A DNA stretch of 64,000 bases. Origin: Haemonchus contortus (lineage: Eukaryota; Nematoda; Chromadorea; Rhabditida; Trichostrongylidae). The stretch spans positions 47,210,750 through 47,274,749 of the forward strand of contig LS997563.1 in NCBI GenBank assembly GCA_000469685.2. Direction: 5' to 3'. The number at the start of each line of letters is the position of its first letter. Position 1 is the stretch's first letter. The notes under the pieces were generated by a model. That model was not told where the DNA came from. It was given only the letters and a program-made list of their open reading frames with translations, and ran no database searches. Shown in pieces: positions 56,101-64,000 of this stretch. Made by a program: the position numbers and the translations under genes.

Positions 56101-56640
56101 AGCGCTGTGATCCAGTGACTCCTCGACGGCAGCGCCAGTTTGACTAGCCTTGGACGCGAACTGTCAGGTTTACCCATGCGGTAGACTTCGACTGGCCTAT
56201 GTATACTCGACACCTAAAATGTCGAGTAATTCAGACACCTTAACCTCTAACTCCCGTTGCTTGCCAGGAGGGGGAACATTGGGGCTAGACTCAGGAATCC
56301 CTGAGACAACCAACCTACGGCCCCTTTTATCCGCCTCCGCAGCATGAGTAATGGTCTGAGGCAACTTAGAGACGAGAGCATTTGAAAACTTCGCCATAAC
56401 AGGATCCTTTATCTATTCGTTTCGCTCCATTACGGCGCTCACAAGTTCACTCATGGACATATCCATGATTTCTGAGTCAGCAGGGCAGTTTTCCAAAACA
56501 CTAGAGCTCACATTTGATGTTTCCTCAACACTGCTCTTCATTCGTGGGCGCAATCGATATGATGACATAATGGCAGTCAAACACTTGATCACAAAACTAT
56601 CACCAATAAAGTTGGACTTATCTTAACCGCTACGTCGTCG
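53160..56640 (-). pseudogene. CR1/jockey-type LINE, broken
   Basis: Minus strand, right to left. An ORF1-like start is at 56568 (MSSYRLRPRMKSS) with an in-frame TAG before MAKFSNALVSKL. Then comes GRRLVVSGIPESSPNVPPP (56320), typical of this element class; an endonuclease remnant with SSDHS near 55930; and RT blocks VIYFDLSKAFDQASHDK (about 54890-54840), GVPQGGVLSPLLF (about 54710-54670), and the terminal PLLEYGSQIWSP with KIEKVQQTFTRIL (54300-54200). Stops and frame changes inactivate it. The 53160-53900 stretch is presumed 3' tail. Confidence 0.72.
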
Positions 56641-57390
56641 ATGAAATATCAACTCCTCAAACTGCTGTATTTAATAAAGTTGTAGGATATATGATAAGAA
56701 TACCGTGTCGTAACGATAAAAAAGATTAGATGGGTCCAGGATAAACGGCAAGCCTCCGTTTTGCACAGAGACCTTATTATCAAGAACATGCGGAGGAGCC
56801 AATCCTTGATCTTTGATTTTTCTATATTTTTCTATCGTTTTGCAAAGAGACCCTTTTCAAGCACTGGGTTATTTACTGAATGAATTCTGTACGTTTATCA
56901 TGTATCTAGAGTAAAGGCTGATCGACGACTTTTATTTTGGGGCCTGCCACATATTTGCCTGCCATCCCTTTAAAGACCTGAACTGTACGTACATTTATAG
57001 ATACCCTTAAAATGTCATATTTTTAAGAACAGCTATAATCAAAGAACATGGGAGAAGCAGGAAAAACAGGTCAAAATCAAAAAAATCAGAAATAGGAACA
57101 ATAAGCTAGAAAATTGCTACTAACAAGAGATAAAGGCCGTAAATCAGTATTACTTTTACGCCACAGCAAAATGGTCATGCTACTGCTTTTAGATTATCTA
57201 TTATAATTACCTGTTCATCCTTTGCTAATTGGAGGAAAATTTTTAAGGTAATAAATGGCTGAAGGACGTTACTTGGATTTTTTTGTTGGGTGATTTCCTA
57301 TAACATCGAAACTATAAAAGCACAGGAGAGCTTAGAGAGAAGAAAATGTAGGATATCAATACTTCTTTGGCCGTTCCTTTTTATTACATA
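56641..57390. other. No gene recognised
   Basis: AT-rich sequence between the LINE and the Helitron pair, without notable open frames or repeats. Confidence 0.45.
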
Positions 57391-57798
57391 CCACTTGGAC
57401 TACGCGCGTTAACGCGCGCACCACATGCCCACTACCGTTTACCTACGACTTGTTAGAGGACCAATACTTGTGAGGTAACTTGTGAGGTAGACGAACTGGT
57501 GTAGAACTGTTTATTGCCAGCCGCAAGGGATTACATATTACTGTTATTATTGAGTACTTCGTCTTCTCCTTATCCTTCATTCCATCACTGCCTTGTGATC
57601 GCAGCGGTCCATCACCTGAATCAATCGCTTCACCTCCTGCACAATATAAACAGAACCGGTAGGTTCCCATTTCATACCTGCTCCTCACCGCGCTCACGTG
57701 ACATTCATACTCTTCATCCTGCCTACGTGACTTTCGGGAGGGCACACAAGCGGGCATACAAGCAAACACATAAAGTTACCGCTATATATTATAATAGA
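57391..57798 (-). mobile_element. Short Helitron of family F2
   Basis: In minus orientation it begins TCTATTATAATATATAGCGG at 57798, with the AACTTTATGTGTTTG block, and ends with hairpin GCGCGCGTTAACGCGCG, spacer and GTGG (a changed CTGG) before T at 57390. It is 408 bases long and non-coding. It is homologous to the F2 ends at 10696-10735 and around 13000-13060. Confidence 0.62.
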
Positions 57799-59545
57799 TA
57801 AGTCGGATCTCTAACGGCTAACGCCGAGCTTCCCTCCCTCTCTGAGTTCTAGTAATCGGCAACCCGCAACCCTATTTGTAGAACGAATTATGCTTTGCTG
57901 AACACGAAATTCCACATAGTCTATACAGCTTTGACACAGGACCCAAAAGAGGGCAGCTGATATAAGCTGGGCAGCGCTAGTGATATTCAGAGTGTGCCTC
58001 TGCCGCTGCTTACATCTAAATTAAAGGTGCCTCGATCGGTGTCATCTTAAAAATTATGACCCATTAATTGATAGGCAACCAAAGAATTGAATGGTACTCA
58101 CAAATGTTCTCAGGTGATAATAAAATCATTAACAGCTGTCGCTATCACTGGACTATCTTTCTTCCACGGATACATCATTAGTTGAGAATTCCAAATTATT
58201 GGCGGTCGGATGAGCTTTGTCGTAAATGATATCAAATGAAAGAGAAACCTTAATCTTCCACCGAGTTACAAACTTTGCTAGGTAGCGGTCGTAATCTGGT
58301 AGTCGTGATCATGAATACATCGTAAATATCACGGGCGTTAAATTCAGGTGGTAAGTGCCCTTAGCAGTCGCTATCAGCTGTTATCAGTTCCTATCATTGA
58401 CCGTCTACGATCCCACTATACTCCACGTCACATGCCAAACTGTCAAGGCTCCACTATTAATGCCATTATTGTAGTGGTTCTACCCTTTCGAGGATTTTCA
58501 TTAGCCCTCGTCAGGTTTATCAGCCAGCTCCTGGCCTGGCACCAACCAATCTCGATCTCGCCGCCGCCAAAACGTCAATGTTCCGTTGTTAACACCAAGA
58601 ACGAAGCGCTTTGGTTTTGACAGCTCATTATCAGCTCAGTGTCAGTAGTTATCAGCTCCCGTCACTGAGTACCTACGATCCTGCCACATTTCACATCACC
58701 TACTAAAATTGCAATATTAACAGAAAATGCATTGTGTGCGACCAGTGACAGTGCGATCTAGTGATTCTCGTGTTCTATGGCTTTTTATCAGCTCCTATCA
58801 CATGTAATCAGTTCTTGGCACCAATCGTCTATATTCCCTTCAGATCCCACACCACCTACCAAATTGTTAAAGCTTTACCGTTAACCTAAAGTGCGTTGTA
58901 AACTTAAAGGCTCTCGCCTTCTATGGTTTCTTATCAGTCCTTATCACTTGTTATCATTCCCTGCCACCAATCATAAACGGGCCCATCACATCCTATCCCA
59001 ACCGCCAAAGTGCTAAGGCGTCACCATTAATACGAAGGAAGTTACGGATCCTGTGTCGTTTGCCTTTTAAGACTCCGTATCAGTTTCTGTTGTTTGTTGT
59101 CACTTCCAATTACCTACCATCAGTGTTCCCATCCCGCCGCCTGTACTTCTACCAAGTTTGAACGCCTTAGGTCATCGGGAACAGGAGCTATGAATTTCCG
59201 GTCGCACAAACACGGGTATGGGTACACTCACCCAGAACTGAATGGACGCGGCAAACCGCGCGGCGGAATTCTTGGTGTTTAAAACGGCTTTGGCGCCTGT
59301 CATTGGGGCAGGATTTCAAGTAGATTGGACATGTAGGGCCAGCTGATGCTACTTATCTATCCCACTTCAAATTTGTGCCCAAATGATAGGCGCCAGAGTC
59401 GTTTTGATCACCTCAAATTTCGCCGTGCGGTTCGCCGCGTTCATCCAGTTTTGGGTGAATGTTCCGTCCCCCCACAAACACACACACACACACATATACA
59501 CACAAACATACCAACAGACACACTTAGCCGATTATATAAGCAGGA
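57799..59545 (-). mobile_element. Helitron of family F1 joined to F2
   Basis: In minus orientation the 5' end is TCCTGCTTATATAATCGGCT at 59545, following an A. A CA-rich block (59470-59510) matches the TG-rich 5' part of other F1 copies, and the body aligns with 10790-11736. The 3' hairpin CTCGGCGTTAGCCG is followed by CTTA in place of CTGG at 57802-57799, directly touching the TC start of F2. No coding for Rep or helicase. Confidence 0.62.
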
Positions 59546-60402
59546 TGATAGTTATTCGCCAAACTTGACGTATCGAGAGAACGTGGGAAAAGATCGATTT
59601 CCTGTCAGGTTGACTTCTAAGGCTCAGTTTTTCCCACAGTACTGGTGACAACTTCGTTGACTTTTTAAACACTCAGAAGATAATCTATTAAGGCTACATT
59701 GGATACATAAAGAAGCTTTGGGGTAGAGCTATACTACAAACATTCCGTAAAGTAATTTATCGAGATATAAAATGAGTTTCCAAGGGTTTCCTCGAAGCTC
59801 TTAGCCTATCTCTTTTCAGATTGGGCCACACATTTGATTTCTATTCAGACAAATAAGTTTGTTTGAGGCTAAGTTTGTAGCCTAGACTATGATCAGTAAA
59901 GGACAGTGTAAGAGAAATACAGTTTTAGGTTCCGAAAAAGTACGAAACTACCATTCAGATAGAAGATAAAGATGTATAAACGACACGACACTACGTGAAA
60001 GAAAGCAGTACGACAAATTTGAAATTTGGGACTAGGCGCTAATTATTCGCAAATTTTGGTTTACAGAATACGTGCTTACAAAGTTGTATAAACTGGGCTT
60101 GAAACTGTGTGATTCAGTGGGCAGTTGTGGAACCAGTAAGAGCATGTACCTTGCTTCACAACTCGAAAAGGGATTTTCAAATAATCTGTGAAATCAAGCC
60201 ACAGCAGCTTCACTATTTACTTTCTTTGATTTCTTGACCTCAAAACCCTTCACGAAGACTAGTCATTCAGATCAAAACTTCATTGCAATATGTAACAGTG
60301 TTACCATGATGAAAAATCTGACAATGACGTCTTCACTGCTTTCTTCTTGATCGTTACAGGTGAAGAAGATACCTAGAGAAAAAAGGATCGATAGAACAAA
60401 TA
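59546..60402. other. No gene recognised; 3' flank of the cyclophilin gene
   Basis: AT-rich, without recognisable exons. It separates the Helitrons from the minus-strand gene's end. Confidence 0.45.
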
Positions 60403-60408
60403 TTTATT
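60403..60408 (-). promoter_or_regulatory. Poly(A) signal AATAAA of the cyclophilin gene
   Basis: AATAAA on the minus strand, 13 bases after the stop codon at 60424-60422. It implies a very short 3' untranslated region, which is not unusual in nematodes. Confidence 0.55.
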
Positions 60409-60421
60409 TTCAAACAGAACA

Positions 60422-63400
60422 TCAAGATTGACCGCATTCAAAACTCACATCTTTATCCACAGGCCTTTTATTCTGAGGGTTAATGTACTTCCCAACCCCA
60501 AATGCGAACGCCTTGGGCTTAGCTATAGCCTCCTTTTTAGCATCAGCTTCTGCTTCCGCGTCTGAAAATGAGAATGCTCGGTAGTGGCTACATAAAGCAT
60601 TGGACTCAACTGCTATAAAAGTGAAAGACGAAAAGTATGACGAAAGCCAAGAAAGCTGAGAGTGCAATAGCTGGATTCTAAAGTATTACCTCTATTGCGT
60701 AAATTTGCTCGCTCTTTCTGCACTTCCGCTTCAGCTTCTTCAAATGGATCAACAAAGACCTCAGCACGCATGAAAATTACAGGCTAAAACAATGGGCTGC
60801 AGATAGAAAGAGATCACTGATCACGAAATTACCTCTTTCGGAGCATCACCACCTTCAGTTTCAACCTTCTCGATAGAATTTAGGGTATCTTGACCTCCGA
60901 CTACACGACCAAATATTGAGTGCTTTTTGTCCAAATATTTACATGGGCGAAATGTTATGAAGCTAAAATGAATCATTCAGTCTTTTAAAACGGCTTGACA
61001 CAATTGATTCTTGGCTGTTTTGGAAGGTAGATGTGTTTTTCAAGCCGAGATCTATAACTCCATTTAGCCCATAGGCCTAACTCTGTAAGCCAAAGGAATC
61101 TAGACAGAAGGATGTAATTAGACTCGAACTAGAAACTCGAAATTCCTGGAAAAGCAGCAACTATCAGTTTAATAAATACAAAACATTACCGATTCAAGTA
61201 GTCAAGATTACGTCTGGTTTGCAATTTATAATCTGTCCGACTAGTTTACCAATAATGAGGGTAGAGACCAGTGTGAAAACAGTATTACCCCAACTTGATA
61301 TTGGCAAAGTATCCCTTTGAAAACTTCTCACAATCAGAAGCACCGCATCGACAATTCGTGTAATAAAACAATCTATGCACTTGGAAACTTACAACTGTGA
61401 CTGGTTTGTATTTGTTCCTTTGTTGGCCATGGAAAGAACTCCTCGTGAGTCATGAGAAAGACCCTAGCAACAAAGAAAGAAAGCAGTTAGCAAAAAGAAG
61501 TACTCTAAGTAAAAAAGAGAGTGATTGGCCAGAACACTTCGATGAATAATCAACAAAAAAATGTAGCACTGACAGGGGCAAATTCGTCATCAAACGGTTC
61601 CCCCCACATTGACTCTCCGCCGTGACCGGTACCAGTAGGATCACCGCCTTGCATCTGAATGAAACCGCATGATACGATGAACATCTCATGTGCTGTGACT
61701 ATTGAATGGCAAAACTATTTTTTATAACAACAAAACTAACGAAAAAACGCAATGTTTTCTCATGCATAAATATAGTTGGTAACTCACCATAAAATTCTTT
61801 ATTATTCTGTGAAACTTCGTGTTGTTGTAATAGCCTCTTGAACAGAGAGTTATAAAGTTCTCGCACGTTCTCGGAGCTTTTGGGCAAAATCTGCGCTTTA
61901 TTAGAGTAAAGACATTCAGAAACAGATCGAAAAGAGCAGGTATGCAAAATCAGTAACCGACGGCGTAACGAAAAAAAACCAACAGCTCAAGATTCAAGGA
62001 TCCGTGATTTGTGACTATGCGTACGTAACCGTTTTTCTTCACCCGAGAGTACCTGAAATGATGTTTCGAAATCGCTTTTTGAAATAGAAGATAGGCAAAA
62101 AACTGCTTAATAGAGCAAAAAAAGGAAAAAAGGTTTACAAGAAGTAGTCTACGAACAGAGCTTACCTCACAACCTCATCTGTAAGCACTGCAGCTTTTTG
62201 TTTTGTTATTGGCGCCATAGTTGTCGATGTGAAGCCAGCAGCAACCTGTCCCTGGCTATAAACAACCATTTATATAAGAAGAACAGATGGAACGAAACGA
62301 GTTCAGGTGCAAACCCTACAAAAAGAAAAATCATAAGGCTGGAACTGATGAATGACCTGTAATGTGCCGCGTTTATTTCATCAGCCGTTTCCTCGGACAT
62401 AGCATCAACCTGTAAGTCACCTCGATAATATTCACTAAAAACAATAGGTAAAACTTATAGAAACATCTAAAAAGACTAGCAACGGACAAACACAATCTTC
62501 TGATTAAAACGATTGCGCAAAATAAATCAAATTGCCTTTCTTGGAGTATAATCCTTTTTCAGTTGTTCCAATGCCTCCTTGGTCTCGTTGTTCATGCGGC
62601 GTATGAAAAATCTGGGGTCCTGAATGGTTACAGACTTCTACTTATGCTCTCTTTTTTTGAGACAGTATTCCGAAATCCAATGAAAAGATAGAGCGAATAA
62701 CGAGGAAGTTCCAGTTGTTAAAAAAAGAATCTGCAGTACCTGCTTTTCCTTCTTTTCCTTCTCAATTTGTTCCTTCGTTTTAGGATCAAACTGTACATGG
62801 TAAAATTTCTCCAGGTTGAATTTTTCGAGATGATGCGGATCCTGAACCTTCGCTCTCGCATTATACTTCTTAGAAATTATATCAAATCAAATGAAGCATA
62901 ACATATGATAGGGACTGTTCTGCAAAGATGTGGCGAAGTGGTCGTTGCGGGCATATAATAAAGTGGAGAAAGATCGCAAAAAAATGACATAGAGAAGGCT
63001 CCCGACCGAGATATCATAAGGGAACTTACAAGATACCAATCCTAGATCACAATAGAAATGTAGTGTCTAATTCCAGCCGTCAAGCAGTATCGAAAAGAGC
63101 TATGAAAGAAGCCCTGTTCAATGAGATTATCCCTGCGAGAACTTTACTCTCGATCGAGGGTTTAAAGCGATTGACAATCCCCTTACCAAACTTCAAACAG
63201 AAAAACCGCATTACCTGAAGAACGATTATATCACTTTTCTGGAAGGGAGTATCGGTGAGAAGATCTTTAAGGTGATTCGCTTTCAAATTTAATTCCTACA
63301 AAGAAAACTTGAAAGAAATATGTTATTAATGTGATGATACAAGCCTAAGAAGAAACCTGAACAGCTTCGAAAGAAAATACGTTTCCCGTCGTTGCAATAG

Positions 63401-63851
63401 CAACCACGTGAGTATGATCAGTGAAAGCACGAAATGTCACAGGACAACGGAATTTTCCTATAATAACATCATTTCTATACGTATCATAACCCAGGAATCA
63501 CTTGAATATGCGATAGTACAGGAGGAAACTTGAAGGAAGAAGTTACCTTGCTCATCCTTATCAAACTTCAAGTGGATGAGATCTTTACTGCTCATTTTCT
63601 TGCCGGTGCAAGGATTAACGCCATTCTTTTTCAAATACGGAATTATATGCCTAGAAACAAAAACTATGGATTTTAAGGGCAAGCGATAGTACGATGTGAA
63701 TTCGCAAACAAGATGATCGAAAACAAAAATTAAATATGAAACAAACCAACGTCAGATCAAAAATCTCTCCCGATCGTGTACACACAGGATCTTCAAATGG
63801 GATCAACGAAAGAGAGCAGTGAGTGAGAGGAAGACGCTTGAATTGAGCACG
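60422..63851 (-). CDS. mog-6: PPIL2/MOG-6 U-box cyclophilin, 15 exons, 5' partial
   Basis: Exons 63851-63751, 63650-63547, 63457-63357, 63295-63215, 62841-62740, 62619-62536, 62409-62357, 62255-62166, 62052-61984, 61890-61788, 61654-61574, 61463-61393, 60962-60833, 60783-60690 and 60561-60422 join in frame into 467 residues; roughly 35-40 N-terminal residues lie right of the window. Residues 1-95 hold the U-box ([39 protein letters not shown]). About 247-430 is the cyclophilin domain: [14 protein letters not shown] (288-301, Arg 290 at the catalytic position), [15 protein letters not shown], and Tyr 356 where cyclophilin A has Trp 121, as in PPIL2. In C. elegans MOG-6/CYN-4 acts in the nucleus in germline RNA control; human PPIL2 associates with spliceosomes. 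One intron (from 62535) begins GC. The family is nearly certain; the symbol rests on orthology. Confidence 0.95.
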
Positions 63852-64000
63852 CTGAAGCCGGGTACTCGTGTCTCAAACAGTACAATTTTTCAATGTAACA
63901 CCCAATCGAAATTGTCCCAATCTAGGTTCTTGTGCCTTACGGCTGCACTACAATTTTCTGTGGTTTCAGCGGAATGAGTAGAAAGCACTGGGTTGCTTAT

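Overview
The window looks like a gene-poor, repeat-rich stretch of nematode nuclear DNA, most likely from a strongylid worm of the hookworm group. The reasons are: spliced genes with clear GT/AG borders and long transposon-filled introns; an orthologue of the nematode U-box cyclophilin MOG-6/CYN-4; a nematode-type FMRFamide-like peptide receptor; and relics of RTE, Penelope-like, mariner/Tc1 and Helitron elements of kinds I associate with hookworm genomes. The hookworm placement is inference from family resemblance and was not tested by search.

Only two host genes could be built. (1) On the plus strand, 27474-49699, twelve exons spread over 22 kb join in frame at every junction into a 458-residue seven-transmembrane receptor of the FMRFamide/neuropeptide class; its coding sequence is only about 1.4 kb. 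(2) On the minus strand, 63851-60422, fifteen compact exons encode nearly all of a PPIL2/MOG-6 protein (U-box plus cyclophilin domain); its first exon lies beyond the right edge.

Layout. 1-3.6 kb: non-autonomous Helitrons. 4.2-6 kb: Penelope-like reverse transcriptase relic. 6.3-7.9 kb: large inverted-repeat element. 8.8-10.7 kb: RTE relic. 10.7-13.1 kb: nested Helitrons. 13.4-14.5 kb: a Tc1-type element inserted into another copy of its own family. 14.5-15.5 kb: second RTE relic. 15.5-20.6 kb: no recognisable gene, but one precursor-microRNA-like hairpin. 20.65-22.08 kb: a nearly complete Helitron with both ends. 22.1-27.4 kb: no recognisable gene, presumed upstream region of the receptor. 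27.5-49.7 kb: receptor gene, with introns holding SINE-like copies, mariner/Tc1 relics, a TA microsatellite split by an element, and two RTE relics. 50.8-52.3 kb: a nearly perfect 1.5-kb palindrome with tRNA-like sequence in both arms. 53.2-56.6 kb: CR1/jockey-type LINE. 57.4-59.5 kb: two Helitrons joined end to end. 60.4-64 kb: the cyclophilin gene.

The two genes have no evident functional link: one is a surface receptor for signalling, the other a nuclear splicing-associated protein. The most unusual structures are the nested palindrome, the element-in-element insertions with exact target duplications, and the hairpin at 17.06 kb. All coordinates and exon joins were worked out by eye, so repeat boundaries are approximate unless both termini are described.
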